A DNA stretch of 64,000 bases from Hymenobacter montanus (GCF_014699115.1 NZ_JACXAD010000001.1:124001-188000), one strand, 5' to 3'. Counted from the stretch's first letter, positions 42,623 to 52,226 are shown. A program made the numbers and translations. Notes: generated from the letters alone by a model not told the origin.

Positions 42623-43434
42623 CAGCGGCGGGTGGTGGAACGAATGAGGGCCAGAAACCAGGGGGTGGGCAGCAGCTGACGCAGACGCAGCAGCGCCCAC
42701 GACCGCGCGTTGCCCACCGGGTAGCGCAGGGTGCCGCGTCCGTCGGTGGCGGCCTGATAGATGGTGCGGGCCACCACGTCAGGCGAAAGGGCTCCGGCAA
42801 ACGTGCGGCCCACCGCGGCTTCCAGCGTAGCCGTGTAGCCGTCGTAATCCGGCAGGTCGGGGCGGGCAAACTGCGCCTGGGAACGCCGGTTGAAATCCGT
42901 TTGAGTGGCGCCCGGCTCAATGAGCTTGACGCCAATGCCCAACGGGCGCAGCTCGTAATGTAAGCTTTCAGAAAAGCCCTCAATGGCCCATTTGGTGCTG
43001 TGGTACACGCTGTAGAGTGGGAAAGTTAGCCGCCCGCCCACCGAAGATACATTCAAAAACAGGCCGGCCCGCTGGGCTCGGAAGTGGGGCAGCACGGCCC
43101 GCACCACGGCCATCAGGCCGAATACGTTTACGTCGAACAGGGCCTGCACCTGCGCGGGGGTAGCCAGCTCAAAAGCCCCGAAGCTCCCGTAGCCGGCGTT
43201 ATTAACTACCACGTCGAGGCGGCCGGCCAGGCGCAGACCTGCGGCCAGGGCCGCCGCTACGCTGGCCGGGTCCGTCACGTCGAGCGGCAGCACCGTCACG
43301 CCCGGCAGGCTGCCCCCGGCAAAGCCGGCCGGGGTCCGCATGGTGGCCAGCACCCGCCAGCCCTGCCGGCTGAACTCGCGGACCGCGGCCAGCCCAATGC
43401 CGGACGAAGCCCCGGTTATTAGTACGGTGCGCAT
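42622..43434 (-). CDS. SDR family oxidoreductase (DltE/retinol dehydrogenase-like)
   Basis: A 270-residue short-chain dehydrogenase with TGASSGIG at 7-14, an Arg in TMRTPAG that favours NADP(H), NNAG at 78-81 and the catalytic YHSTK at 144-148. The C-terminus is basic (RSTTRR). It is the middle gene of a tight three-gene operon: six bases after the secreted ABM-domain protein and overlapping the sigma factor by one base. The coupling suggests the oxidoreductase responds to, or is expressed together with, the sigma factor's stress signal. Confidence 0.92.
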   Translation of the reverse strand: MRTVLITGASSGIGLAAVREFSRQGWRVLATMRTPAGFAGGSLPGVTVLPLDVTDPASVAAALAAGLRLAGRLDVVVNNAGYGSFGAFELATPAQVQALFDVNVFGLMAVVRAVLPHFRAQRAGLFLNVSSVGGRLTFPLYSVYHSTKWAIEGFSESLHYELRPLGIGVKLIEPGATQTDFNRRSQAQFARPDLPDYDGYTATLEAAVGRTFAGALSPDVVARTIYQAATDGRGTLRYPVGNARSWALLRLRQLLPTPWFLALIRSTTRR

Positions 43435-43440
43435 AGCAGG

Positions 43441-44118
43441 CTAGCGGGCGTTGTTAAGGAGTACGGGCGTCGTAAACCACTCGTAGCCCTGCACCTGCTG
43501 TTTTTTCAGGAAGCTCGCGGCCTTGTCGGCGGTGGCGAACAGCAACAGTGCGCCCTCCTGACCATTGGTTTCGCGCACGACGTAGGTGCGCAACAGGCCA
43601 GCTTGGGGGAGCAGGCACTGCGGACGCTGCGCCGGGGTCAGCGCGTGGGCAAATACCGTCACGCAGCTACTTTCGGCCGCGCGGTAATCGAAGGTGGGGC
43701 CCACGAAACGCGCCTCGTCCACGAGGGCATAATAATCGACGGTAGGCCGGCGGCCTCGCTTGCGCTCCACGTCAGCAAACCAGGTGGGCGAGTACCAGGT
43801 CCGGGCCTGGGCCTCCGAGGCCCAGAGATAGATACCGCCGAAAAACTTGCCCTCTTTGGTAGCGATGCTGTGAAAAGCCTTAAACTCCAGTCCATTTACT
43901 TGTTGGTACACGGGCACTACCTTGTTGAATTCGCGGACCAGCAAAAAGTTAAAGGCATACCAGGGCGCTTTGCTTTTAACCACGGTAACGGTGCGGGTAA
44001 GCACCGGGCCCGCCTCAGCAGGCGTTGATTGGGGATTGGGGGTTGCGCCAGCGGCGCTGCTGGTTAAGATAGCAGTGCCCAGTACGAGTACAGCGAGGAT
44101 TAATTGGGGAGTGGTCAT
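43441..44118 (-). CDS. Exported dimeric alpha/beta-barrel (YdhR/ABM-like) protein
   Basis: A 225-residue protein with a signal peptide (hydrophobic 5-25, cleavage near AAGA). The mature part has KAPWYAFNFLLVREFNKVVP and KEGKFFGGIYLWASEAQART, a pattern of a strand, a helix and GGIYLW typical of YdhR-like or antibiotic-biosynthesis monooxygenase domains. A second similar half may follow (residues ~140-215, ending FLKKQQVQGYEWF). The likely location is periplasmic. It is the first gene of the operon with the SDR and ECF sigma factor. Enzymatic activity is not certain. Confidence 0.75.
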   Translation of the reverse strand: MTTPQLILAVLVLGTAILTSSAAGATPNPQSTPAEAGPVLTRTVTVVKSKAPWYAFNFLLVREFNKVVPVYQQVNGLEFKAFHSIATKEGKFFGGIYLWASEAQARTWYSPTWFADVERKRGRRPTVDYYALVDEARFVGPTFDYRAAESSCVTVFAHALTPAQRPQCLLPQAGLLRTYVVRETNGQEGALLLFATADKAASFLKKQQVQGYEWFTTPVLLNNAR

Positions 44119-44285
44119 GGGTGAGGGGGTTTAGGTGATACCCGTTAGACCAGCCTCCCCCAAAGTGTTACAAGTATTTTTCCGGAATCACGACCTTATC
44201 TTATGCCAGCCAAGATTGTTCTGAGGAATTAATGCCTTAGCCAGTCCGGCTTATCGGAAATCAGACCCGGCTCAGCTACGGGTGG

Positions 44286-44921
44286 TCAGCTAAAATCGTA
44301 GGGGTAGCCTATTTCCTGCAAGTCCTTTTCCAGTTGTGGCCAATCTTCCAGCTCATCCACAATGGCCAGCACCAGGGCCTTGGTGAGCGTTTCGCCGCGG
44401 TAGATTTGGGCAATGGCCGCGACGTCGCTCGGTGAGCGGTCGGTTTCATCCCCGTAGTACTCCTCAGCCCAGGTTGCGTAGGTTTCGGGGTTGTTATCGA
44501 AAATATAGAGCAGCTCCTCCGAACCGTCGTCCTCATTTTCCAGCACGCCCGTTTGCCAACCGTGCTCGGCCGTGTACCAGAGGCAAAACGTGGTACCAAT
44601 GGAATTAACGGGTTCTCCGAACATAAACTCATCGAAATATGCGGGCAGCCCGCGCGTCGTCTGGGCTTTGTCGGGCTGGTCGTATTCGTGGAGAAAGCCA
44701 TTTATAACGCAGCCTTCCGGGCGGAACAGAATCAGCAGCTCATCCCCTTCGCCGTCGCGCATGGTCAGCAGCTCTTCGCCTTCGGCCCAGGCCGCGTTGT
44801 AGGAGTAGTAGCGGTACTCCCAGTCCGGCGAGTTGATGGCGTCGAGCACGGCCAGCGCCTTGCAGAGGCGTTTCAGGGAAGCTGCGTCGGGCAGCGCGTG
44901 GTAATCTTGGGTCGAAATCAT
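44286..44921 (-). CDS. Hypothetical acidic protein
   Basis: A 211-residue soluble, strongly acidic protein rich in Trp and Tyr. Residues 30-70 read like a beta sheet with WEYRYYSYNAAWAEGEELL; the C-terminal half is helical. I do not recognise the family. Many small, acidic, single-gene proteins of this sort are either immunity or housekeeping hypotheticals in Bacteroidota. There is no neighbour on the same strand close enough to call an operon. Confidence 0.65.
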   Translation of the reverse strand: MISTQDYHALPDAASLKRLCKALAVLDAINSPDWEYRYYSYNAAWAEGEELLTMRDGEGDELLILFRPEGCVINGFLHEYDQPDKAQTTRGLPAYFDEFMFGEPVNSIGTTFCLWYTAEHGWQTGVLENEDDGSEELLYIFDNNPETYATWAEEYYGDETDRSPSDVAAIAQIYRGETLTKALVLAIVDELEDWPQLEKDLQEIGYPYDFS

Positions 44922-45170
44922 GTAAAGCAGCGGTCAGGCAGAGCGTAGGGCAAGTATAACGTAAAGAGCCCGGACGCAGATGGGAATAAGGCGCTTTGCG
45001 GCGATGTCCCAGTGCGTATTCAAGCACCGGTGGTCAGAGCTGCCAGGCCACGGGCCGCATCTCGCCCGCTTCGCTGCCACGACAGGCTAGCGGCACGGGG
45101 CTGCGGCCCGTAGCACGACGTACGGCCTTCCTGCGGCATAACTAGCCTTCGATAACCAGCCTTCGCTCAC

Positions 45171-46049
45171 TCAGTACGACTTACCCGCATCGGCCGGAAC
45201 CACCACCACGAAATCGGCTAGGTCTACTTGCTCCTTATCCAGTTGCTGCAGTTGCTCCTGACTCACCACGCTGAGGGTTTTCACGCGCAGCCTGGGCGCG
45301 TACTGGCGCAGGTAAGCCACGATGCCGTCGTGGTGGTCGGAGTGGTAGCTGCCGTTGAAGTGGAGCAGCGTTTGGCCTTCCTGGCGGCTGGCGCGAATAA
45401 AGTGGGCCATGGTGGCATCGCGCAGAGCCTGGGCCTGGATGATGTTCTGGGCCCCACCGCCGTGGGTTTTGCTGTCGCCGCCGAACATGGCGGCCATGTT
45501 TTTATAGCCGGGCAGGTCGTAATCCACTTTCAGGGGCAGCGGGGCGAGCAGGGCCCGGTCAACGGCCGGCAACTGGTCGAGCGCCTTGAGGCTACCGCGG
45601 GATACCGCCCGCACGAACGGATGCGGCGCATTGGTACCAACGACGGCCACCTGGTTGGCGCGGGCAAACCGCAGTAGCGGGCGGTAGTCGGTGGCGTAGT
45701 TGGGCCACGGGCGCGCCTGGCGTTCCAGGGCCGAGTCGGGCAGGGTACCAGCCGTGTACTGGGCCAGCAGAGGCTGCACGTCGCGCTCAAACATCTCCAT
45801 GCCCAGCACCAGCTGGCCGGGCTTCTTGCGTTTTTGCAGGTCCTTGGCTACCTGCAGCTCCAGCCAATGCGCCAGCACGTCGTTGTGCTGCTCCCCGAAG
45901 AGCACGACATCGGCCTGCGCCAGAACGTCGAGCATCTGGTCGTAGTCGGCCGGCTGGCCGCTGCTGGTAAACAGGCGGTAGGCCGGCCGGTCGCCAGTGA
46001 AGCTGGTGAGTAGGCAAGCGAATAAAGCGAGGCAGATTATACGTGTCAT
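45171..46049 (-). CDS. ChaN family lipoprotein-like protein
   Basis: A 292-residue exported protein. The ATG at 46049 (MTRIICLALFACLL) gives a clean signal peptide; another ATG three codons upstream is possible. The mature protein has VVLFGEQHNDVLAHWLELQV, MEMFERDVQPLL and FNGSYHSDHHDGIVAYL, all typical of the ChaN/EreA-like haem-binding family. ChaN is linked to haem or iron uptake, but the role in Bacteroidota is unclear. The signal lacks a clear lipobox at the usual place, although Cys residues are present. A GC-rich hairpin region follows the gene. Confidence 0.85.
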   Translation of the reverse strand: MTRIICLALFACLLTSFTGDRPAYRLFTSSGQPADYDQMLDVLAQADVVLFGEQHNDVLAHWLELQVAKDLQKRKKPGQLVLGMEMFERDVQPLLAQYTAGTLPDSALERQARPWPNYATDYRPLLRFARANQVAVVGTNAPHPFVRAVSRGSLKALDQLPAVDRALLAPLPLKVDYDLPGYKNMAAMFGGDSKTHGGGAQNIIQAQALRDATMAHFIRASRQEGQTLLHFNGSYHSDHHDGIVAYLRQYAPRLRVKTLSVVSQEQLQQLDKEQVDLADFVVVVPADAGKSY

Positions 46050-46157
46050 TGCGAGCATTAAGCGGCATTACTCCATCCAGGTTTCAGTGGCCCGTTGATT
46101 AATGTAACAACCTTTTCCGTCAGCTCATGTCCCATCCTCTTTGCTTTTTGCGGGGAA

Positions 46158-46214
46158 CCTCACCCCCGACCCCGGTTCGCTGGAGGCGCGAAGCCACAGG
46201 AGAGGGGAGCCTGA
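46158..46214. repeat. Dispersed CCTCACCCCC repeat copy
   Basis: CCTCACCCCCGACCCCGGTT, followed by CGCGAAGCCACAGGAGAGGG and GAGCCTGACG, matches the ends of the MITE-like element at 38162-38363 and the repeats at 14929 and 57494. It lies in the 307-base gap between the ABC permease and chaN, which otherwise holds no gene I can see. Confidence 0.65.
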
Positions 46215-46356
46215 CGATGGGGACGGAATGGGATAAAGCACTAATAAGGGATAGAAAAGCTCTCGCGAGGCTAGTGGCTAGAATTGGAGTGAATTGATGG
46301 TCCTCGTTGCGTGGAATGTCTTGCCTGCCTTGCCGTGGGCGGCCCGTTCGCGGCGC

Positions 46357-47748
46357 TTACTCTTTATAAAACATCCACTTGCCCAGCTCTTTATACGTTA
46401 CCTTCTTGCCGTACATGAGCACGCCCACGCGGTAGATGCGAGCTGCTACCCACACGGTGCTAACAAAGCCCAGAATGAGCAGGAAAACTGACAGCGCCAG
46501 CTGCCACATGGGCACGCCAAAGGGCAGGCGGATGACCATGGCAATGGGCGAAGTGAAGGGAATCATCGACATCCAGAAAGCCACCGGACCATCGGGGTTG
46601 CGCAGAATAACCAGCATACCAATTAAGTAGCTCAGGATAAGCGGCATGGTAATCGGAAACATAAACTGCTGGGTGTCGGTCTGGTCGTCGACGGCCGCGC
46701 CCACGGCCCCGAATAGCGCGCCGTAGAGCAGGTAGCCACCCAGGAAGTAGATGATGAAACCGAAGAGAATGGTGCCGAAGGGCAAGTTGCCGAGCGTACT
46801 GAAAATACTGAAACGGTTGGTGGGATTTGCCAGGAGGCTTTTACTATCCGGCGTTGACTTGGGGCTTTCCGCGGCGTTTTGCTGGTCGTTTTGCGCTGTC
46901 GTCGGGCCGGCCAGGCGGGTGGAGGCCGCGGCTACTTCGGTTTTAGGCTGGTCTTCGCCGGCCCCCATTACCAGGGGCGTAAGCAGCGTCGAAGCGCCCG
47001 CTGAGAGCAGGCCCCACAGCAAGAACTGGGTGAGGCCCACGGCCGCGATGCCCACAATCTTGCCCATCATCAAATCAAACGGCTTTACCGACGACAGCAT
47101 CACCTCCATAATCCGGCTCGACTTCTCCTCCCCCACCCCGCGCATAATCTGCACACCGTACATAAAAATAAACAGGTAGATGGCCAGCGCCAGGGCGTAA
47201 GCAATGCCGGTGGTCGCCTGCGCGTTACTGTCGGCCTCCTTGCCCGTGTCGTCGAGGCTGATGGTTTTCAGATTCACGGCCGAGCGCAACCGGTCGAGCT
47301 GTTCCTGCGACAGACCGGTCTTCTGCATCTTCAGCTCCGAGAAAACTTTATTCAGCGCGCTTTCCACGGCTAGCTGCTTTTTCAGGCTGATGTTGCCCTT
47401 GCCAAAGAACTGCACGTTGTTGGGGTTCTCCACGTCCAGGTTCGCGGGCAGGTACAGCAAGCCGTCGTGCTTGGCTTGCTGAAAGCCCCGCTTAGCTTCG
47501 GCCAGGGTGCCCGTAGCGGGCACGAAGGTGAGCTGCGGCGTGCTCACCAGGCGAGCGGCCAGGTTCAGGCCGCTGTCGTCGCGCACCTCCACTACCTCGG
47601 CGCTGCTGTCCGACTGCGCTATTTTAACCATGAAGGCGCCGAAGGCCGCGATGAGCAGCGGTACGGAGAGGGTAAGGATAATGAAGGCTTTTTTGCGAAC
47701 CCGAGTCAGGTATTCGCGTTGGGCGACGAGTAAGAATTTAGAAGCCAT
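46357..47748 (-). CDS. ABC transporter permease (NatB-like, ABC-2 type)
   Basis: A 463-residue membrane protein. An N-terminal helix (AFIILTLSVPLLIAAFGAF) is followed by a large extracytoplasmic domain (about 45-180) and then five or six more helices, with YGVQIMRGVGEEKSSRIMEV as the cytoplasmic loop typical of ABC-2 permeases. Its partner ATPase gene lies just upstream, 211 bases away on the same strand. The pair resembles NatAB sodium exporters and related Bacteroidota exporters; the substrate is not proven. Confidence 0.88.
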   Translation of the reverse strand: MASKFLLVAQREYLTRVRKKAFIILTLSVPLLIAAFGAFMVKIAQSDSSAEVVEVRDDSGLNLAARLVSTPQLTFVPATGTLAEAKRGFQQAKHDGLLYLPANLDVENPNNVQFFGKGNISLKKQLAVESALNKVFSELKMQKTGLSQEQLDRLRSAVNLKTISLDDTGKEADSNAQATTGIAYALALAIYLFIFMYGVQIMRGVGEEKSSRIMEVMLSSVKPFDLMMGKIVGIAAVGLTQFLLWGLLSAGASTLLTPLVMGAGEDQPKTEVAAASTRLAGPTTAQNDQQNAAESPKSTPDSKSLLANPTNRFSIFSTLGNLPFGTILFGFIIYFLGGYLLYGALFGAVGAAVDDQTDTQQFMFPITMPLILSYLIGMLVILRNPDGPVAFWMSMIPFTSPIAMVIRLPFGVPMWQLALSVFLLILGFVSTVWVAARIYRVGVLMYGKKVTYKELGKWMFYKE

Positions 47749-47959
47749 GTTTTAGATCAAGCTGAGCCGGCGGAACACCTTAGCGGTCTCGCCCTGCTCG
47801 GTGGAAAATTATCTGTGCGGGGTGTTTTGTCCTGACTAGCCACCCACTGGCCGGGGCCCCGGAGGGCCAACGCCAAGCCGGTTAGCGGGCCCGGCCCCGT
47901 TCGCTCAACGAGGATAAGACGTTTGCTTGGCAAGCCCCGCCCGGCAGCAGCGAGCTGGT

Positions 47960-48898
47960 TTAAACGGTTTGCTCGGCCAACGTTTCCGGCATGGTTTCGC
48001 GCACCCGCCGAATGAAAATCTCGTTGATGCTCGGAATTTTTTCCCGGAACGCCTCTACTTCCACGCTGCCAATAAGGTAGCGCAGCAAATCGTTGGGCCG
48101 CACGCCGGCGTGCAGCTGCACCCGGGCGAAGAAGTGGCCGTTCTCGCGCTCGATTTGCTCGATCACCTCGAAGTCGGGGTGAATAACCATCAGCTTGCCC
48201 TTGCCTTCGACCTCGTAGGTATTGGTTTTAAACTGATTGCGAATCACGCCCACGGGGCCGTCGAGCACCTTGCGCGAGCGGTTAATCAGCGCAATGTTGT
48301 CGCACAGCTCCTCCACCGATTCCATGCGGTGCGTCGAGAAGATAATGGTGGCTCCCTGCTTGCGCAGCTCCAGGATTTCGTCCTTAATCAGGTTGGCATT
48401 GATGGGGTCGAAGCCCGAAAAGGGCTCATCCAGAATAATGAGGCTGGGCTGGTGCATCACCGTCGCAATAAACTGCACCTTCTGCTGCATGCCTTTGCTC
48501 AGGTCCTCCACGTTTTTCTCGGCCCAGCCCTTGAGGTCGAAGCGCAGCAGCCAGTGCTTGATGCGCTGGACGGCATCGGCCCGGCTCAGGCCGCGCAGCT
48601 GAGCCAGGTAGAGAAGTTGCTCGCCCACTTTCATCTTTTTATACAGCCCCCGCTCCTCGGGCAAGTACCCGATTTGGATACCGTGGCCGGGGTTGAGCCG
48701 CTCGCCCCGAAACCGGATTTCGCCCTCGTCGGCACCCGTAATCTGGGTGATGATGCGGATGAGCGAGGTCTTGCCCGCGCCGTTGGGCCCCAGCAGACCG
48801 AAAATACTGCCCTCCGGAATGGCAAGGCTGACGCCGGACAGGGCAACGTGGTTGGCGTAGGCCTTGCGCACGTCAATGGCTTCAAGAATGGGTATCAC
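47960..48898 (-). CDS. ABC transporter ATP-binding protein (NatA-like)
   Basis: A 312-residue ATPase. Walker A GPNGAGKT is at 37-44, the signature is LSKGMQQKVQ (the usual LSGGQ changed to LSKGM, common in this group), and Walker B is LIILDEPFSGFDP. After residue ~220 comes the C-terminal DUF4162-like domain. It works with the permease downstream. Start chosen at MIPILEAIDVRKAYANH, which places the first strand as in homologues. Confidence 0.93.
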   Translation of the reverse strand: MIPILEAIDVRKAYANHVALSGVSLAIPEGSIFGLLGPNGAGKTSLIRIITQITGADEGEIRFRGERLNPGHGIQIGYLPEERGLYKKMKVGEQLLYLAQLRGLSRADAVQRIKHWLLRFDLKGWAEKNVEDLSKGMQQKVQFIATVMHQPSLIILDEPFSGFDPINANLIKDEILELRKQGATIIFSTHRMESVEELCDNIALINRSRKVLDGPVGVIRNQFKTNTYEVEGKGKLMVIHPDFEVIEQIERENGHFFARVQLHAGVRPNDLLRYLIGSVEVEAFREKIPSINEIFIRRVRETMPETLAEQTV

Positions 48899-48961
48899 GG
48901 GAAAAGAGGGGTTGGTTGGTAAATGAAGTAAGAAGATAGGCAGCCAGACAGGTGCAGCGGT

Positions 48962-49591
48962 TCAGTCAACAGGCTCTTCCAGCTCGGCTAAGTTAGCTTC
49001 GAGGCGGTCGAGGTGCTGGCCGTAGAGGCGCTGAATGTACCAACGCATCCCATATACCAGCAGCACCTGCACCAGAATCCCAACACCCAGCAATATCCCG
49101 GCCTTGCTGAGTATGCGCTCCCAGCGCAAGGGCGCAGAGCGGGCCAGCTCCTGGGCCACAACGTACCCCAGATTTAGCACCATCGTCACCGGGAACGTGG
49201 CCAGCGAGAGGCGATAATAGAACCGCAGCAGCGCCCGCAGGCCGGCCGCCAACTGCTGGAGGTGACCACGGACGTTGCCCTCGACCAGCAGCATGCGATT
49301 CAGCACGGTAAGCAGCCGATAATAAAAGTAAAAACACAGCCCCGCCATGACTGGCAGCAAGCAAGCCACTATATATAATTTATACAAGGAGTTGGTCAGG
49401 ATGGGCCATCGAACAGGAATCCCCACCATTAGTATGAGGACGGTAAGAGTCATTTCCCAGCGGGCGTTGCGGCGCATCTTACTCACCAGCCCGGGCCGGT
49501 CCACCAGCAGCTTTTCCAACTGCGCGGAGCTAATGGGCGCAGGGGGTTCCGGCGGGTTCAGCCAGCCTTGGCGCAAGTCTTCGAGTTGCAT
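48962..49591 (-). CDS. Four-helix membrane protein, candidate anti-sigma factor
   Basis: A 209-residue protein starting at MQLEDLRQGWLNPPE. The first 50 residues are cytoplasmic and Pro-rich, followed by transmembrane segments at about 53-72, 77-100, 128-150 and 160-185, and a charged tail. The gene begins 10 bases after the stop of an ECF sigma factor gene. A membrane protein in this position is often the anti-sigma factor. No zinc-binding anti-sigma motif (HxxxCxxC) is present, so this is an inference from context. Confidence 0.65.
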   Translation of the reverse strand: MQLEDLRQGWLNPPEPPAPISSAQLEKLLVDRPGLVSKMRRNARWEMTLTVLILMVGIPVRWPILTNSLYKLYIVACLLPVMAGLCFYFYYRLLTVLNRMLLVEGNVRGHLQQLAAGLRALLRFYYRLSLATFPVTMVLNLGYVVAQELARSAPLRWERILSKAGILLGVGILVQVLLVYGMRWYIQRLYGQHLDRLEANLAELEEPVD

Positions 49592-49601
49592 AACAGGTGG
49601 G

Positions 49602-50114
49602 TTAGCGGGTGGCAAGGGGCAGTAATTGGCGCAGCTTTTCCTGTACGCGGTGCATCTTCACGCGTACGTTGTTTTGGGTGATGCCCAGAATATCGGCCAT
49701 CTCCTCGTAGGATCGGTCCTCAAGGTACAGCAGCACAAACGCCTTATCAACGGCCGATAGCTGGTCGATGGCCCGGTAAAGAATGGCCCGGTCTTCGGCA
49801 TCGGGGCCAGCCTCGGGAGCCTGGGCGACGGCCAGCGCCTCGGCGTCGAGCTCGCCCGGGGCCGGGCGGCGGGTGCGCTGGCGCAGGTTCGAGATAGCCA
49901 CGTTCAGAGCAATGCGGTAGAGCCAGGTGCTGAGCTTGGTGCCCGGCTGCGGCACGTAGCGCGGCCAGGCCCGCCACAGCTGCAGCACCATCTCCTGAAA
50001 CAAGTCCTGTCGGTCGTCAGCATCCTGGCAGTACAGCCGGGCTACGCGCCGTAGCAGCGGCTGGTATTGGTTCAGCGCGGCAATAAAATCAGCGGACGGC
50101 GCTACGGCAGGCAT
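49602..50114 (-). CDS. ECF-type RNA polymerase sigma factor (RpoE-like)
   Basis: A 170-residue sigma-70 family factor with region 2 (RVARLYCQDADDRQDLFQEM, LSTWLYRIALNVAISNLR) and region 4 (VDKAFVLLYLEDRSYEEMAD then ILGITQNNVRVKMHRVQEKL). Length is normal for ECF factors. The membrane protein directly downstream probably regulates it. There is no clear autoregulated promoter upstream. Confidence 0.93.
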   Translation of the reverse strand: MPAVAPSADFIAALNQYQPLLRRVARLYCQDADDRQDLFQEMVLQLWRAWPRYVPQPGTKLSTWLYRIALNVAISNLRQRTRRPAPGELDAEALAVAQAPEAGPDAEDRAILYRAIDQLSAVDKAFVLLYLEDRSYEEMADILGITQNNVRVKMHRVQEKLRQLLPLATR

Positions 50115-50317
50115 GTCAGGGGATGGTTACGGCAAGTTAATCGCCCGGTCCCTGCGGTCATTACAGCCGGCGCAAAAAAGATGGTTCTTTTCTCGGCTGA
50201 CTGTGATGTGGCAGTAGTGCACGATTAAAGCCACGCCGTAATCATCTTCTATATTCCTCTTTCCCCATGCAGAGAGTTCTGCGGCTTCGGTCGTGGTGGC
50301 AGCGGTCTCAACCAAAA

Positions 50318-50351
50318 AGAGCCCGCTCTCCTACTTCGGAAGGCGGGCTCT
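50318..50351 (-). terminator. Terminator of dnaJ
   Basis: AGAGCCCGC and GCGGGCTCT form a 9-base stem with a 16-base loop; on the minus strand the stem is followed by TTTTT. It lies 25 bases past the dnaJ stop. Confidence 0.85.
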
Positions 50352-50375
50352 GGGCGCAACAACGCTCACGGTAGC

Positions 50376-51509
50376 TTAGGCAAAGTACTCCTTTACTTTC
50401 TCAAAGAAGCCTTTCTCGTTCTTGCCGGGGTGCGGCGTGAAATTATCGGAGTCGCGCAGCTTCTCCAGCAGCTCGCGCTCCTGGCTGCTCACGTGCTTGG
50501 GCGTCCACACGTTTAGGTGGATAAGCTGGTCGCCGCGGCCGTAGCCGTTCAGGTCCTTGATGCCCTTGCCGCGCAGGCGCAGGATTTTGCCGGGCTGCGT
50601 GCCGGGGTCCACCTTGATTTTCACCTTGCCTTCGATGGTGGGCACCTCCAGGTTGGCGCCCAGGGCCGCGTCCACGAAGGAGATGTACTGCTCGAACATG
50701 ATGTTGTTGCCGTCGCGCTTGAGGAATTCGTGCGGCTCCTCCTCAATCTGAATGAGCAGGTCGCCGGGGACGCCGCCGCGCTCCGGGAAATTGCCTTTGC
50801 CGTTCATGCTCAGCTGCATGTCGTTGGCCACGCCGGCGGGGATGTTGATGGGAATCACTTCCTCGTGCAACTGCCGGCCGTCGCCCTTGCACACCTCGCA
50901 GGTGGCGGTCACCGTTTTGCCCTCGCCGTTGCAAGTGGAGCAGGTGCTGCTGCTCACCATCTGGCCGAGCATGGTGTTCACCACGCGCTTGGTTTGGCCC
51001 TGGCCCTGGCAGGTGGGGCAGGTTTTCAGCTCGGTGCCGTTTTTGGCGCCGGTGCCGCCGCAGGGCTGGCAGGCCACGTAGCGCTTCACCTTAATTTTCT
51101 TCTCTACGCCGTTGGCGATTTCCTCCAGATCAAGCTTCAGCTTGATGCGCAGGTTAGAGCCCTTGCGCTGGCGCCGCCCGCCGCCCTGGCGGCCGCCAAA
51201 GAAGCCTTCGAAGCCCCCACCGCCGAAGATGTCGCCGAACTGCGAGAAGATATCCTCCATGTTGGGCGCGCTGCCGTTGCCGCCTACGCCCTGGTGGCCG
51301 AAGCGGTCGTACCGGGCGCGCTTGTCGGCGTCGCTGAGCACCTCGTAGGCCTCCGCTGCTTCCTTAAACTTGTCTTCAGCCGTCGGGTCGTCGGGGTTCT
51401 TGTCGGGATGGTATTTGATGGCCATTTTGCGGTAGGCCGACTTAATTTCGTCGCCTGCCGCATTCTTGGCGATGCCTAGTACCTCGTAATAATCGCGCTT
51501 GGTTGCCAT
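50376..51509 (-). CDS. dnaJ: Molecular chaperone DnaJ
   Basis: A 377-residue type I J-protein, co-chaperone of DnaK. The J domain has HPD in YHPDKNP; a Gly/Phe-rich stretch with [16 protein letters not shown] follows. The zinc domain has four CxxCxGxG repeats ([32 protein letters not shown]). The C-terminal substrate domain is complete. It lies downstream of grpE on the same strand with 138 bases between, so the two are likely cotranscribed or both heat-shock controlled. Confidence 0.97.
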   Translation of the reverse strand: MATKRDYYEVLGIAKNAAGDEIKSAYRKMAIKYHPDKNPDDPTAEDKFKEAAEAYEVLSDADKRARYDRFGHQGVGGNGSAPNMEDIFSQFGDIFGGGGFEGFFGGRQGGGRRQRKGSNLRIKLKLDLEEIANGVEKKIKVKRYVACQPCGGTGAKNGTELKTCPTCQGQGQTKRVVNTMLGQMVSSSTCSTCNGEGKTVTATCEVCKGDGRQLHEEVIPINIPAGVANDMQLSMNGKGNFPERGGVPGDLLIQIEEEPHEFLKRDGNNIMFEQYISFVDAALGANLEVPTIEGKVKIKVDPGTQPGKILRLRGKGIKDLNGYGRGDQLIHLNVWTPKHVSSQERELLEKLRDSDNFTPHPGKNEKGFFEKVKEYFA

Positions 51510-51552
51510 CTGCGTGGTTGTAGCTGAAGCCGAACGTCAATCCTGGGGTTAT

Positions 51553-51600
51553 CCGAGCATCCTGCTCATTAGCGCGAACGCCAGATGAGCAGGACGCTCT
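51553..51600. repeat. Hairpin in the grpE-dnaJ gap
   Basis: GAGCATCCTGCTCAT and ATGAGCAGGACGCTC form an imperfect inverted repeat (one mismatch) around 15 bases. The text around it (CTTCTCAGTATGAC) resembles the dispersed repeat at 11473. Confidence 0.6.
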
Positions 51601-51647
51601 TCTCAGTATGACATTCTTTTTACTATTCTGAATTTCAAACCTTAAAG

Positions 51648-52226
51648 TTATTGCCCGAGTACGACTTTAGCGTGGCGAATTACTTTATCACCTAAGTAGT
51701 AGCCTTTCTCCACCTCGTCCACGATTTTTCCTTTTAGATCGTCGCTGGGCGCGGGAATCTGAGTAATGGCCTCGTGGAGCTCAGCGTCGAAGTCGCCGCC
51801 CTTCGCCTCCATGGCCGTTAAACCCTTTTGCTGAAGCGTTTTGTTCAGTTTGTTCTGAATAATGTCGATGCTCTCGCGCACGGCGTTGGCGTCGGTCATC
51901 GCTTGGGTAGCGTTGCGGGCCCGGTCGAAATCGTCGAGCACGGGCAGCAGAGCCGTCATCAGCTCCTGGTTAGCGGTCTTAAACAGCTCTATTCGCTCCT
52001 TGGTGGTGCGGCGCTTGTAGTTCTCGAACTCGGCTGCCAGGCGCAGGTACTTGTCCTTGAGGTCGGCCAGTTCGGCGTCGGCCTGATTAGGCTCGGCCTC
52101 TGGGGCGCCGGTGGCCGTCAGGTTGGGATCGGTAATTTCGCCGTCGACATCGGCCATTTCGCCAGCTACGGCGCTGGCTTCAGCAGTCAGGTTGTCGTCC
52201 TGGGGCAGGTTATTATCGTTAGCCAT
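51648..52226 (-). CDS. grpE: Nucleotide exchange factor GrpE
   Basis: A 192-residue protein starting MANDNNLPQDDNL (an ATG 11 codons upstream is possible). The acidic N-terminal tail leads to a long helix with ADLKDKYLRLAAEFENYKRR, the conserved GrpE dimerisation and DnaK contact region. The C-terminal beta part ends DEVEKGYYLGDKVIRHAKVV. It releases ADP from DnaK in the DnaK-DnaJ-GrpE cycle. Confidence 0.95.
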   Translation of the reverse strand: MANDNNLPQDDNLTAEASAVAGEMADVDGEITDPNLTATGAPEAEPNQADAELADLKDKYLRLAAEFENYKRRTTKERIELFKTANQELMTALLPVLDDFDRARNATQAMTDANAVRESIDIIQNKLNKTLQQKGLTAMEAKGGDFDAELHEAITQIPAPSDDLKGKIVDEVEKGYYLGDKVIRHAKVVLGQ

